From Fidelibacterota bacterium (GTDB lineage Bacteria > Fidelibacterota > Marinisomatia > SCGC-AAA003-L08 > JACNLC01), in the NCBI GenBank assembly GCA_018657495.1, contig JABHXA010000012.1, forward strand, positions 24,618-88,617: DNA of 64,000 nucleotides, written 5' to 3'. Every line of letters begins with the position of its first letter. Positions within the stretch are counted from its first letter, which is position 1. The translations under genes and the position numbers were made by a program. Under the pieces are notes generated by a model. It ran no database searches, was not told where the DNA came from, and saw only the letters and a list, made by a program, of their open reading frames with translations. Shown in pieces: positions 1 to 9,590 of the stretch.

Positions 1-239
1 ATAAAATTGTACATTTTGTGGAATATGCCATTCTGGGCTTTTTGTTTATCAATGCACTTGAATCCGACAAAAGGAATTTAAAAGGACTATTAGTAATCGT
101 CATGTTTCTTATAATTATCCCATTTATAGATGAGAATATTCAAAGATTTATTCCTGGTAGATTCCCAGACATCGCCGATGGTGCAGCAGATATCTTCGGA
201 GGAATTCTCGGCGCTATAATACGGTTTCGAATTAGGTGA
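1..239 (+). CDS. VanZ-like membrane protein, C-terminal part (5' truncated by window edge)
   Basis: The reading frame is open from base 3 and contains no stop before TGA at 237-239. Its first visible residues KIVHFVEYAILGF match the start of the VanZ-like fold, where DKxxHFxeY is typical. The aspartate codon would straddle the window edge, since bases 1-2 are AT. A GTG at 18 is therefore unlikely to be the true start. Further on, residues DENIQRFIPGRFPDIAD and a closing glycine-rich helix are the conserved VanZ second half. Two hydrophobic helices are visible. VanZ-family proteins are small integral membrane proteins, some linked to glycopeptide resistance; the cellular role here is unknown. 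The stop overlaps the GTG start of recN, which suggests translational coupling. Confidence 0.7.
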   Translation, partial: KIVHFVEYAILGFLFINALESDKRNLKGLLVIVMFLIIIPFIDENIQRFIPGRFPDIADGAADIFGGILGAIIRFRIR

Positions 240-1861
240 AGGTTAAATCCCTTTATATTAAAAATCTGGCAGTAATTGATGAAATGACCATCAATTTCAA
301 ATCTGGTCTAAATATTATTACTGGAGAAACCGGTGCTGGTAAAAGTCTTATTGTGAATGCATTAAAATATCTAACCGGGGCTCGTTTTCCCAAAGAAATG
401 ATCCGTACACAGTCAGATGGGACCGTAATAGAAGGTGTTTTTATTGATGGAAATAATTCTCACACATTAAGGAGAATTATGTCTAAAACAGGACAATCAA
501 AAATTTATTTGGATGATGAACCGATAAAACTAAAACAGTTGAAATTGATTAGCATCAATTTTCTCGATATTCACTCTCAGCATGAGCACCAAAATCTGTT
601 AAACCGTGAGTATCATCTTGATTACTTAGATTTATTTGGGCAATATGATCATCTCCTGGTTGAACTAAAAGAGTCATATACCAACCTTAAATCAGAAATA
701 TCAAAACTTGGACAACTTTTATCTGATAAATCTGAGTTGAATGAAAAGATTGAGCTATATCAATTTCAGGCGAATGAATTATCGCAACATTCTTTTAAGA
801 AAGATGATGATCAGAAGTATCATCATCTCTATAAAAAATTGACTAATGCATCTGCCATTCGCGAGTCCCTTGAAGAGATTTCATCTACTTTAGATGAGAC
901 TGATCACTCTGTAAAAGATGGATTATTCATCGTTGAAAAAGAACTTCAGAAAATTTTAAATCATGACTTATCGATAAAATCGGTAATTGAAAGGCTGAGT
1001 GATTTATTTATTGAAATTGACGATATTTCCGGTGACTTGGAAAAATATAAAAATTCCATTGTTGTAGATGATGACCAAATCAATGAAGTAGGAGAAAAAC
1101 TTGGTTATCTTGAGACAATATCTAGGAAATATGGAGGAAGTCTTGAAAGTGCAACTGAGTATTTAATTTTTTTGAATCAGAAATTGAACAAAAAAGAATC
1201 TTTTGATGAAGATATCAATTTGCAGGAAAGAAAAATTTCTCAGATCCGTCAAAGATATAATAAATTAGCGTTACAGGTATCCAGGTTAAGAGAAAAGGCA
1301 GCAGTAGAATTTCAGGACTCGGTATGTAATTTGCTCCTTGGTATGGATATGGAAAACACAAAATTTATTGTCAAACTAAGTAAATTACCAGACGGAAAAT
1401 TTATCTCAACAGGTTTAGACGAGTGCGAATTTTTTATATCTACAAATATTGGCGAAGATCTAAATCCTTTTATTAAGGTAGTCTCCGGAGGTGAAACCTC
1501 TCGTTTTATGCTTGCAGTGAAAATCGTACTTCTTGATAAAAACTCGTCTCCATCGCTGGTATTTGACGAAGTTGATAACGGAATTTCTGGCAGCACCGCT
1601 GAAAAAATTGGTGGAATACTTGAAAGTTTAAGTAATTCACATCAAATCATTTGTATTACTCATCTTCCGCAGATCGCTGCAAAAGGAAATGATCATTTTA
1701 GAATATACAAAATTGAAGAAAATAATCGTACAATGACAAAATTCATGAATCTTGATAAAACATCAAGAATAAATGAAATTGCCGGATTAATAAGCGGATC
1801 GGATATTACAAAATCCGGTATATCACAAGCAAAAGAATTACTTCGGGGGTCCAATGGATAA
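236..1861 (+). CDS. recN: DNA repair protein RecN
   Basis: RecN is an SMC-like ATPase that acts in recombinational repair of double-strand breaks in the cytoplasm. Walker A (GETGAGKS) lies at residues 30-37. A long coiled-coil-forming middle follows. The C-terminal half carries the ABC signature region (VVSGGETSRF) and Walker B (SLVFDEVDNGISG), followed by ICITHLPQIAA. The length of 541 aa is normal for the family. The GTG start at 236 overlaps the upstream stop by the GTGA arrangement, and the stop overlaps the start of murA by 8 bases, so these genes are probably co-transcribed. Confidence is high from motif order and length. Confidence 0.96.
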   Translation: MKVKSLYIKNLAVIDEMTINFKSGLNIITGETGAGKSLIVNALKYLTGARFPKEMIRTQSDGTVIEGVFIDGNNSHTLRRIMSKTGQSKIYLDDEPIKLKQLKLISINFLDIHSQHEHQNLLNREYHLDYLDLFGQYDHLLVELKESYTNLKSEISKLGQLLSDKSELNEKIELYQFQANELSQHSFKKDDDQKYHHLYKKLTNASAIRESLEEISSTLDETDHSVKDGLFIVEKELQKILNHDLSIKSVIERLSDLFIEIDDISGDLEKYKNSIVVDDDQINEVGEKLGYLETISRKYGGSLESATEYLIFLNQKLNKKESFDEDINLQERKISQIRQRYNKLALQVSRLREKAAVEFQDSVCNLLLGMDMENTKFIVKLSKLPDGKFISTGLDECEFFISTNIGEDLNPFIKVVSGGETSRFMLAVKIVLLDKNSSPSLVFDEVDNGISGSTAEKIGGILESLSNSHQIICITHLPQIAAKGNDHFRIYKIEENNRTMTKFMNLDKTSRINEIAGLISGSDITKSGISQAKELLRGSNG

Positions 1862-3116
1862 ATTATTCGTAAATGGAGGAATTCCATTATCAGGTTCAGT
1901 AGAAATAAGCGGAGCTAAAAATGCGGTTTTACCAATCATGGCTGCCACCGTTATTTCACCGGGTGAGTATATTTTGAGAAATGTTCCAAATCTTCGTGAT
2001 ACAAGAACGATGGCCAGGTTGCTTGAAATTATTGGTGCTAAAGTATCCCATTCAAAAAATATTATGGAAATAGATACAAGGTCCTGTGACAATCCAGTAG
2101 CACCTTATGAATTGGTCAAAACCATGCGGGCATCATTTGATATTCTTGGAGCGCTTATTAGCAGATTTGATTATGCTGAAGTATCACTTCCTGGAGGTTG
2201 TGCCTGGGGTCCAAGACCGGTTAACTTTCATTTAGATGCTTTGCGTAAATTGGGAGCGAAAGTGGACCTGAATCGAGGAAATATTATCGCATCGGGAAAA
2301 CTTGTAGGTACAGATATTAAATTTGAATTTCCCAGTGTCGGCGCCACAAAAAATGCCATAACTGCCTCTGTAAAAGCAAAAGGAAAAACTGTAATTTCAA
2401 ATGCAGCACGTGAACCTGAAATAGATTCATTAATTGATTTTTTACAGCTTTTAGGGGCCGACATACATGGCAAAGGTACCAGAGTTATAACCGTAAATGG
2501 TAAAAAGGATTTTGTACCTGGCTGTGAATTCACGATTATTCCTGATCGAATTGAAGCTGGCACCTTTTTGATTGCAGCAGGTATGATTGGTGGGAATATT
2601 ACTTTGGAAAATGTTAATCCAGGCCATCTGGCGGAAGTAATTGCAAAGCTGAGGGCAACTGGTGCCACCATAAATTATACAAACGATTCTATTCATATCA
2701 CTGGCAGCAAGAAGTTGAAACCTATCGATATTACAACTGCTCCATATCCAGGTTTCCCCACAGATCTACAAGCCCAATGGATGGCAATGATGACAATTGC
2801 AAAAGGTAATTGCGCTATTGTTGATGAAATATATCATGATAGATTTACTCATATCGCCGAGTTAACCCGGTTTGGAGCACAAATATCTCTGACATCAAAC
2901 AGGGCTCAAGTTACTGGTGTTTCTGCCTTAAAAGGTGCCCCTGTAATGTCAACAGATATCAGGGCCAGCGCTTCATTGCTAATTGGAGCTCTTGCGGCAG
3001 AAGGGAAAAGTGAAATTTCAAGAGTCTATCATATTGACAGGGGGTATGAAAAAATAGAAGAAAAATTTATCGGACTCGGCTGTGATGTTACCAGAGTAAA
3101 CGAGGGATATAAGTAA
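1854..3116 (+). CDS. murA: UDP-N-acetylglucosamine 1-carboxyvinyltransferase
   Basis: MurA transfers enolpyruvate from PEP to UDP-GlcNAc, the first committed step of peptidoglycan synthesis in the cytoplasm. The sequence shows the substrate-binding lysine in SGAKNAVLP (Lys22), an arginine in TMRASFDILG (Arg92) and the catalytic cysteine in PGGCAWGPRPV (Cys116). Because the fosfomycin-target cysteine is retained rather than replaced by aspartate, the enzyme is predicted to be fosfomycin-sensitive (inference). The 420-aa length is standard. The ATG lies inside the last codons of recN, indicating coupling. No second murA is visible in the window. Confidence 0.97.
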   Translation: MDKLFVNGGIPLSGSVEISGAKNAVLPIMAATVISPGEYILRNVPNLRDTRTMARLLEIIGAKVSHSKNIMEIDTRSCDNPVAPYELVKTMRASFDILGALISRFDYAEVSLPGGCAWGPRPVNFHLDALRKLGAKVDLNRGNIIASGKLVGTDIKFEFPSVGATKNAITASVKAKGKTVISNAAREPEIDSLIDFLQLLGADIHGKGTRVITVNGKKDFVPGCEFTIIPDRIEAGTFLIAAGMIGGNITLENVNPGHLAEVIAKLRATGATINYTNDSIHITGSKKLKPIDITTAPYPGFPTDLQAQWMAMMTIAKGNCAIVDEIYHDRFTHIAELTRFGAQISLTSNRAQVTGVSALKGAPVMSTDIRASASLLIGALAAEGKSEISRVYHIDRGYEKIEEKFIGLGCDVTRVNEGYK

Positions 3117-3202
3117 TGTTCTGTTACAATAAAGCCCAAATGATACTTGGATTGATAGATATATAAATTATAAGTTTTTGCATTAATTGTAAGGAATTTT
3201 AA

Positions 3203-3955
3203 ATGAAACATACTAAGAGTATTATAGCAATAATCACAACCATCGGACTAGTTTTCTCAAGTACCGCCAGTATCGGCATGGTTAAATCAACACTAAACAA
3301 AGGCAATGACATCTCGTCTTTTGATATTGTTATCACTGCTGAAGATGATATTTATGGCCTCCAGTTTGATATATTATACGATACGGATGAACTGGAGTTT
3401 GTTGAATGTACAAATTTGATGACTCAATATTCTTTTAACTATAAAGAAAAAGATAATGGTGTTATAAGAGGTTTACTCTTTAGTTTAGATGGCGTCGCAA
3501 TCGTTAGTGCCAATGGCGTGGCAAATATGATTGAAATGGAATTTAAATCGGTAAATAATTTCTCCGGAGCCAGTTATGTTGAGTTTTCTGATGTGATCCT
3601 TGCTGGAACTCATGGTCAGGAAATTCTAACTTCGGTTTCAGGATTCGAAGTCAATTTTGGTGGAAATAATATCCCTACTATAACTTCATTATCAAAGAAC
3701 TATCCAAATCCCTTCAATCCTACAACGCAGATCCCATTCTCACTTGCTGAGCCTGGTTTCGTTTCAGCTGTGATTTATAATATAAATGGTGCTGAGGTAA
3801 AAACACTGGTAAGTGGTTATAGAGATGCTGGAGAGTATATGATTACATGGAAAGGGTTAAATAATGATGGTGCTTCTGTTGCAAGTGGAAGATATATTCT
3901 GAAAATGAATGCTCCACAGTATACTGACTCTATTACGATGACATTATTAAAATAG
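3203..3955 (+). CDS. Secreted cohesin-like protein with T9SS type A sorting domain
   Basis: The protein begins with a signal peptide (about residues 1-23). Residues about 25-150 form a beta-rich domain with the cohesin-like pattern of alternating strands, including YGLQFDILYDTDELEF and ANMIEMEFK. The last 85 residues are a classic T9SS type A sorting domain, starting at NYPNPFNPTTQIPF (Tyr167 onward) and ending in a short basic tail (TMTLLK). In T9SS bacteria such domains direct cargo across the outer membrane to the cell surface. A spaced start with the AAGGAATTTTAA ribosome site precedes the ATG. The gene stands alone between murA and trkA and is followed by a strong terminator. The binding partner, if any, is unknown; a dockerin partner is conceivable because dockerins occur elsewhere in the window. 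Confidence 0.85.
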   Translation: MKHTKSIIAIITTIGLVFSSTASIGMVKSTLNKGNDISSFDIVITAEDDIYGLQFDILYDTDELEFVECTNLMTQYSFNYKEKDNGVIRGLLFSLDGVAIVSANGVANMIEMEFKSVNNFSGASYVEFSDVILAGTHGQEILTSVSGFEVNFGGNNIPTITSLSKNYPNPFNPTTQIPFSLAEPGFVSAVIYNINGAEVKTLVSGYRDAGEYMITWKGLNNDGASVASGRYILKMNAPQYTDSITMTLLK

Positions 3956-3978
3956 TAATTACTTTATTGCATTTAAAG

Positions 3979-4006
3979 CGCCTCCTTTTAGGGGGCGTTT
4001 TTTTTT
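3979..4006 (+). terminator. Rho-independent terminator of the cohesin-like gene
   Basis: The arms CGCCTCC (3979-3985) and GGGGGCG (3991-3997) pair over seven bases with one G-U wobble around a TTTTA loop. Nine consecutive T follow (3998-4006). It lies 24 bases after the stop of the upstream gene. Confidence 0.9.
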
Positions 4007-4082
4007 GCAAACTATATTTCATATTTGTTTTTTTTATAATTGTGGAAGAGTTATTTTTCCCCTACATATTCAATCGAGTTAA

Positions 4083-5432
4083 ATGGATTTAAAAATAGCT
4101 ATCATTGGAGCAGGAGAAGTAGGGTACAATCTGGCACAAACCCTATCTAAAGAAAACTATGATATCACAGTTGTAGATATCAATCCTGAAAAGTGTCGAC
4201 GTATTAGTAATAGTATCGATGCAAAGGTCTTTGAAGGTGACGGTGCATCTCAGAGAATTCTCGCCCAAATTGAGATGGATGAGATTGATATATTATTATG
4301 CCTGACTCGAATAGACGAGGTAAATCTTGTTGCATCCCGAATTGGCAAGAAAATGGGTGCAAAAAGAGTTGTTTGCCGATTGCGGAATACCGAGTACAGA
4401 CATAAAAATGCCGTCATTACCCCAGAGCAATTTGGCATCGATATGGTTACCTATCCTGAAATGGCGGCCCAAAAAGAAATTGAGATGCTGATTCGTCAGC
4501 CGTCATCTGTTGAAATCCAGGAATTTCACGATAGCAAAATTGTTATGGTTGGAATAAAACTGGAACCTTCATCCCCTCTCATTGGAAGGACTGCTCACAA
4601 TATTGAGCTGTCAAATCCATTTATTCCACATAAACTTGTCACTATAATTCGATCAGACCATAGCTTTATCCCACATAAATACACAAAGTATAAGAAAGAT
4701 GATATCGTATTTTTTTCCGGAAAGAAAAGAGATATATCAAAAATTCAACAGATGGTTGGTAAACCTGCCATCAATGTCGAAAATATAATCATTTTTGGTG
4801 CCGGGAAAATTGGCAGGCTGTTGGCAAAATCCCTCCAAACAGATTATAATGTGAGATTAGTAGATATAAATGGGGAAAAAGCCAAACCCATAAGTACAAA
4901 ATTATCAGAAACTCTTATCCTGGTTGGCAGTGCTACAGATCTGGAATTTTTGGAAACAGAAAATGTTGACCAAATGGATGTTGCCATATCAGTAACTGAA
5001 AATGAACAGACGAATATTATGTGTGGACTACTTTGTAAACATCTTGGTGTAAAACAAGTTATAACGCACATTGTAACAACGAGCCATTTGCACGCTGTGC
5101 GAAGACTTGGGATCGATGCAATTGTTAGCAAAAATATTTCTGCAGTGAATGAGGTAATTAAGTTTATACGAAGCGGTAGCAGTATTTTTGTATCCAGGTT
5201 TGAAGATATCGATATTGAATCAATTGAATTGACCGTTGGAAGCAATTGCAAATATGTGCGAAGAAAATACAGCATTGAAAAAATACCAGAAGATATCGCT
5301 CTCGGTGCCATCATCAAACAAGATCACACTATTGAAATTCCCAATCGTCACTCATCCATCAAAGCTAACGACAGATTACTTATATTTACAAAACCCGCTT
5401 TAGTAAAAAAAACAGAAGACCTGTTTTCCTAA
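4083..5432 (+). CDS. trkA: Trk potassium uptake system, NAD-binding regulatory subunit TrkA
   Basis: TrkA is the cytoplasmic gating ring of the TrkAH potassium transporter. The protein holds two tandem RCK units, each a Rossmann domain plus RCK_C domain. The first dinucleotide-binding loop is GAGEVG at residues 9-14, and the second is GAGKIG near residue 240 with the acidic strand end LVDIN. The 449-aa length matches the two-RCK form. trkH follows after three bases, so the two subunits are made from one transcript. A perfect TATAAT sits at 4035-4040, about 40 bases upstream of the ATG, but I see no well-spaced -35 box. Confidence 0.95.
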   Translation: MDLKIAIIGAGEVGYNLAQTLSKENYDITVVDINPEKCRRISNSIDAKVFEGDGASQRILAQIEMDEIDILLCLTRIDEVNLVASRIGKKMGAKRVVCRLRNTEYRHKNAVITPEQFGIDMVTYPEMAAQKEIEMLIRQPSSVEIQEFHDSKIVMVGIKLEPSSPLIGRTAHNIELSNPFIPHKLVTIIRSDHSFIPHKYTKYKKDDIVFFSGKKRDISKIQQMVGKPAINVENIIIFGAGKIGRLLAKSLQTDYNVRLVDINGEKAKPISTKLSETLILVGSATDLEFLETENVDQMDVAISVTENEQTNIMCGLLCKHLGVKQVITHIVTTSHLHAVRRLGIDAIVSKNISAVNEVIKFIRSGSSIFVSRFEDIDIESIELTVGSNCKYVRRKYSIEKIPEDIALGAIIKQDHTIEIPNRHSSIKANDRLLIFTKPALVKKTEDLFS

Positions 5433-5435
5433 AAT

Positions 5436-6896
5436 ATGCATTTTAAAAGTATTTTTAATATTCTCGGGGCAATTCTGGTTTTCCTGGGGATTTCAATGTT
5501 GTTCAGCGCAGCATGGAGCGTCTACTACGGTGAACCAGACCTGATCCCCATAATTAAATCCACAATCATTACTATAACCGTCGGCTTAATTTTATTTATC
5601 TTCACCAAATCCCGTAAAATTGAATTAACTATAAAAGATGGATATGCTGTAGTATCCAGTGCCTGGTTAGTAATGGCAATTTTTAGTGCGCTACCTGCCT
5701 ATATTTCTGGAGCTATTCCAACATATACTGACGCATTTTTTGAAGCCATGTCAGGTTTGACCACCACCGGGGCAAGTATACTTGGACATCCATCAACAAA
5801 TATAATTGAAAATATTCCTCATGGGATACTGTTTTGGAGAAGCTTTACCCATTTCATTGGCGGCATGGGAATTATTGTATTCAGTATTGCCATTCTACCT
5901 TTGCTGGGGTTTGGCGGTGTTCAGTTATTCCGAGCTGAGGTTGCTGGCCCCCTAGCCGATAAATTAACCCCACGCGTAAAGCAAACAGCAAAGTATCTGT
6001 GGGGTATATATGTTGGTTTTGTGATTATCGAAACATTAATCTTAAAACTAGAAGGGATGACCTGGTTCGATTCTTTGTGCCATTCATTTGGTACAATGGC
6101 CACAGGTGGTTTTTCAACTAAATCAGCAAGCATTGGTTTTTTTCAGTCTCCTTTGATAGAGTGGACCATAATTCTTTTTATGTTTATTGCTGCTACTAAC
6201 TTTTCTCTTCATTTTATATTTTTATCACGTCGGAAATTCGGATATTTGAAGGATAGTGAATTTCAGTTTTATCTTGGTACTGCCCTGACTCTCACTATTA
6301 TTATTGCTGTAAATATATCAATTAAATTATATGGTTTTAATCTTGATACAGTAAGACACTCAGCTTTTACAATAATGTCACTTTTATCATCAACAGGATA
6401 TGCAACCGAAGATTTTGAAATGTGGCCTTCCTTTTCAAGAACCATTATTTTCTTTTTGTTTTTTATAGGTGGATCGGCAGGATCTACCACTGGAGCATTA
6501 AAAATTATTCGAACAATGCTGGTATTTAAATATCTCACAGTTGAAGTAAGACGCTTAATCCATCCAAAAGGCGTTTTCCCTTTGACTATTGGAAAAAGAA
6601 TAATTCCTGATAATGTCATAAATAATACTTTAGGATTTTATCTATTCTACATAGTCATTTTCATTTTCACAGCGATTTTGTTTTCATCCTTGGGTATCGA
6701 TGTTATAACTGCGACTACTGCCAGCGCTTCGGCTATTGGGAATATGGGTCCTGGTCTTGGTAATATCGGGCCGATGGATAACTGGGGACATTTCCCTGTT
6801 TTAGCCAAATGGCTTGCAAGTTTCGTAATGCTGTTGGGTAGATTGGAAATATTTACTATTATGGTATTATTTAGCAGGAGTTTTTGGAGAAAATAA
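5436..6896 (+). CDS. trkH: Trk potassium uptake system membrane subunit TrkH
   Basis: TrkH is the potassium-translocating channel subunit in the inner membrane. The sequence has about ten hydrophobic helices and the repeated selectivity-filter loops of the Trk/Ktr/HKT superfamily, such as SGLTTTGAS, GTMATGGFST, SSTGYATEDF and SAIGNMGPGLG. The 486-aa length fits TrkH. It directly follows trkA, and its final codons overlap a possible upstream TTG for the next gene. The pair supplies low-affinity potassium uptake, a normal housekeeping or osmoadaptation role. Confidence 0.95.
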   Translation: MHFKSIFNILGAILVFLGISMLFSAAWSVYYGEPDLIPIIKSTIITITVGLILFIFTKSRKIELTIKDGYAVVSSAWLVMAIFSALPAYISGAIPTYTDAFFEAMSGLTTTGASILGHPSTNIIENIPHGILFWRSFTHFIGGMGIIVFSIAILPLLGFGGVQLFRAEVAGPLADKLTPRVKQTAKYLWGIYVGFVIIETLILKLEGMTWFDSLCHSFGTMATGGFSTKSASIGFFQSPLIEWTIILFMFIAATNFSLHFIFLSRRKFGYLKDSEFQFYLGTALTLTIIIAVNISIKLYGFNLDTVRHSAFTIMSLLSSTGYATEDFEMWPSFSRTIIFFLFFIGGSAGSTTGALKIIRTMLVFKYLTVEVRRLIHPKGVFPLTIGKRIIPDNVINNTLGFYLFYIVIFIFTAILFSSLGIDVITATTASASAIGNMGPGLGNIGPMDNWGHFPVLAKWLASFVMLLGRLEIFTIMVLFSRSFWRK

Positions 6897-6898
6897 AT

Positions 6899-7675
6899 AT
6901 GAATGTAATAAATTCAAAAATGATTGGTGATGTCTGTATTATTTCAATAAACAGAGAAAAACATCTTAATGCTTTAAATACCAAAGTTTTAGATGAATTA
7001 ACAGAATTATTCATTGAATTGAATAATGATGCAAATATATCTGGTGTGATAATCACGGGTGAAGGCAATAAGTCATTTATTGCTGGGGCTGATATAAAAG
7101 AGTTATCAAGTCTGACTGCTGAGGAAGCAGAATCTCACTCTAATAAAGGGCAAAATCTAACTAAAATAATTGAAAACTTAAATAAACCGGTTATAGCTGC
7201 AGTTAATGGTTTCGCTTTAGGCGGAGGATGTGAGTTGGCCATGGCATGCCATATTAGATATGCTTCTGAAGAGGCAATGTTTGGACAACCTGAAGTCTCA
7301 TTAGGTCTCATCGCAGGCTTTGGTGGTACTCAAAGATTGCCAAGACTCATTGGAAAAGGCAGAGCAATGGAACTTTTAATAACTGGCAAAATGATCAATG
7401 CTTTAGAAGCTAAAACTATCGGCCTGGTCAATGAAGTTGTGTCTCAAGATGAGTTAATATCATATTGTCTGAATGTAATAAAGAAAATAAATAGAAATGG
7501 ACCACTTTCGGTGAATTACACTATTCAGTCAATCAACAGGGGTCTGGATTGTTCACTTGAAGATGGATTGACATTGGAAGCAGAATATTTTAAACGAGCA
7601 TTTGAATCATCAGATTGCCGTGAGGGCATGTTGGCTTTTATCGAGAAAAGAAAAGCAAACTTCTCAGGTAATTGA
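6899..7675 (+). CDS. Enoyl-CoA hydratase/isomerase family protein (crotonase)
   Basis: A 258-aa crotonase-fold enzyme likely to hydrate trans-2-enoyl-CoA in fatty-acid or amino-acid acyl-CoA breakdown. The oxyanion-hole segments FIAGADIKEL and NGFALGGGCELAMAC are present. So are both catalytic glutamates, one in GGGCELA and one in FGQPEVSLGL, so hydratase activity is predicted. I chose ATG 6899 because GGAGA at 6886-6890 is well placed for it; a TTG at 6884 would overlap trkH and add five residues. It follows trkH closely but is functionally unrelated. A second crotonase lies at 21853. Confidence 0.9.
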   Translation: MNVINSKMIGDVCIISINREKHLNALNTKVLDELTELFIELNNDANISGVIITGEGNKSFIAGADIKELSSLTAEEAESHSNKGQNLTKIIENLNKPVIAAVNGFALGGGCELAMACHIRYASEEAMFGQPEVSLGLIAGFGGTQRLPRLIGKGRAMELLITGKMINALEAKTIGLVNEVVSQDELISYCLNVIKKINRNGPLSVNYTIQSINRGLDCSLEDGLTLEAEYFKRAFESSDCREGMLAFIEKRKANFSGN

Positions 7676-7732
7676 TAGAGTACTAAAATAAAACGATTTT
7701 ACGAATAAAATAAATAAATTAGAAGAATAACT

Positions 7733-9538
7733 TTGAAAATAGAAAATATAAGAAATTTTTGTATCATTGCCCATATAGATCATGGGAAATCTACTTTAGC
7801 AGATAGAATGTTGGAAGCTACTAACACAATTACGTCCGAAGATATGAAAAGCCAGGTGCTTGATGACATGGATCTTGAAAGGGAGCGGGGCATCACAATA
7901 AAATCGCATCCAATACAAATGGAGTATCGGCATACTGATAATGTCGATTATATCCTGAATTTAATTGATACTCCCGGACATGTAGATTTTACCTACGAAG
8001 TCTCAAGAAGCCTGGCAGCCTGTGAAGGTGCTTTATTATTGGTGGATGCCGCTCAGGGTGTCGAAGCACAGACTGTTAGTAATGCTTATCTTGCTCTGGA
8101 TGCTGATCTTGAGATCATCCCGGTTATTAATAAAATTGACATGCCTGCCGCCGACTTAGAAAGCTCTGTTTCTCAGATTTGTGAATTATTAGGATGCAGT
8201 AAAGATGAAGTGCTTCTGATTAGCGCCAAGAATAATATAAATATTCAATCTGTTTTTGATGCGATTATTAAAGCAATTCCTTGTCCAAAATTATCTACAA
8301 TTAAAGAAACCAGAGCGTTGATATTTGACTCTACATTTGATCAGTTCCGTGGTGTGGTACCTTATGTGAGAGTGTTTGATGGATCACTAAAAAAGGGAAT
8401 GACGGCTCGATATTTTGCAAATTCCAGCCTTGGTCATGAAATTGCTGAGGTGGGTATCTTGAAAATGACGAAGTCTCCAGTAGAACAATTAAATGCCGGT
8501 GATGTGGGATATATAATTACAAATGTAAAAGATGTTAGACAGATAAAAGTGGGGGATACACTTACAGTAAAAGAAAGCAAAGCAAGTCATGCTCTCCCTG
8601 GTTATCGTCCAATCAAACCAATGGTGTTTGCTGGTTTATATCCAGTTGATACCAACGACTATGAAAATTTAAGGTTAAGCCTACAAAAATTGGTGCTTAA
8701 CGACTCAGCATTATCATTTGAACCAAATACATCGATTGCCCTTGGTTTTGGGTTCCGATGTGGTTTTCTGGGTCCATTACATATGGAAATTGTTCAGGAA
8801 AGACTTGAACGGGAATTCAATATGAATTTGATCACCACGTCTCCAAATGTTCGCTATAGAGTAATATTGCGCAATGGTATTAAGGTAACAGTTGATAATC
8901 CTGCCGATATGCCTGACCCTATGGAAATCGATAAAATTCTCGAACCGTATATTAATGCCGAAGTAATAACGCCCCCAGAATACATCGGTGTGGTAATGAA
9001 ATTATGTATAGAAAAAAGAGGCGTATACAAATCCACAAGTTATCTCACACCAAAAAAAGTACAGCTATTATTTCAAATTCCACTTGGTGAAGTTATTTAT
9101 GAATTTTTTGAGAAATTGAAATCTATCACACGAGGATATGCTTCCTTTGATTATGAATTTATCGAGGATAGACCTGGTGATCTGCAAAAACTCGATATCA
9201 GAATTGCCACTGAGCCAGTTGATGCCCTTAGCCTCATCGTCCATCAGAGTAATGCCTATAAACAGGGTGCATCTCTTTGCAGGAAATTGAAAGAAGTTAT
9301 CCATAGACAACAATTTGAGATACCCGTCCAGGCAGCAGTGGGTGGGAAAATATTGGCGAGAGAAACGGTTCGTGCATTTCGAAAAAATGTTACGGCAAAA
9401 TGTTATGGCGGTGATATTTCACGAAAAAGAAAACTTCTTGAAAAACAAAAGAAGGGTAAAAAACGTATGAAACAGGTTGGCAATGTAGAATTGCCTCAAG
9501 AAGCCTTCCTTGCAGTTCTAAAAATTGGTGAGGACTAA
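7733..9538 (+). CDS. lepA: Elongation factor 4 (LepA back-translocase GTPase)
   Basis: LepA/EF4 is a ribosome-bound translational GTPase. The G1 motif AHIDHGKST spans residues 13-21, and the family order follows: switch region RERGITIKS, DTPGHVDFTYEV, NKIDMP. The EF-G-like domains III-V and the LepA-specific C-terminal domain (RKNVTAKCYGGDISRKRKLL) are intact. The 601-aa length is exactly typical. The start is TTG at 7733, supported by the family N-terminus and an AGAAGAA stretch upstream. It probably opens a transcript shared with the following membrane-protease gene. Confidence 0.97.
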   Translation: MKIENIRNFCIIAHIDHGKSTLADRMLEATNTITSEDMKSQVLDDMDLERERGITIKSHPIQMEYRHTDNVDYILNLIDTPGHVDFTYEVSRSLAACEGALLLVDAAQGVEAQTVSNAYLALDADLEIIPVINKIDMPAADLESSVSQICELLGCSKDEVLLISAKNNINIQSVFDAIIKAIPCPKLSTIKETRALIFDSTFDQFRGVVPYVRVFDGSLKKGMTARYFANSSLGHEIAEVGILKMTKSPVEQLNAGDVGYIITNVKDVRQIKVGDTLTVKESKASHALPGYRPIKPMVFAGLYPVDTNDYENLRLSLQKLVLNDSALSFEPNTSIALGFGFRCGFLGPLHMEIVQERLEREFNMNLITTSPNVRYRVILRNGIKVTVDNPADMPDPMEIDKILEPYINAEVITPPEYIGVVMKLCIEKRGVYKSTSYLTPKKVQLLFQIPLGEVIYEFFEKLKSITRGYASFDYEFIEDRPGDLQKLDIRIATEPVDALSLIVHQSNAYKQGASLCRKLKEVIHRQQFEIPVQAAVGGKILARETVRAFRKNVTAKCYGGDISRKRKLLEKQKKGKKRMKQVGNVELPQEAFLAVLKIGED

Positions 9539-9590
9539 TAATTACAACTGTTCTGTTTTTAATAGTTTTATCATATCACAGAAACTAATA

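Noticed and set aside
2228..2671. Minus-strand frame of 147 codons inside murA
   Set aside because: It lies wholly within an intact, motif-complete murA and has no recognisable domain.
4035..4040. TATAAT as the trkA promoter
   Set aside because: The -10 box is perfect but no -35 lies at 16-18 bases, and FCB bacteria often use other promoter forms; kept only as a remark.
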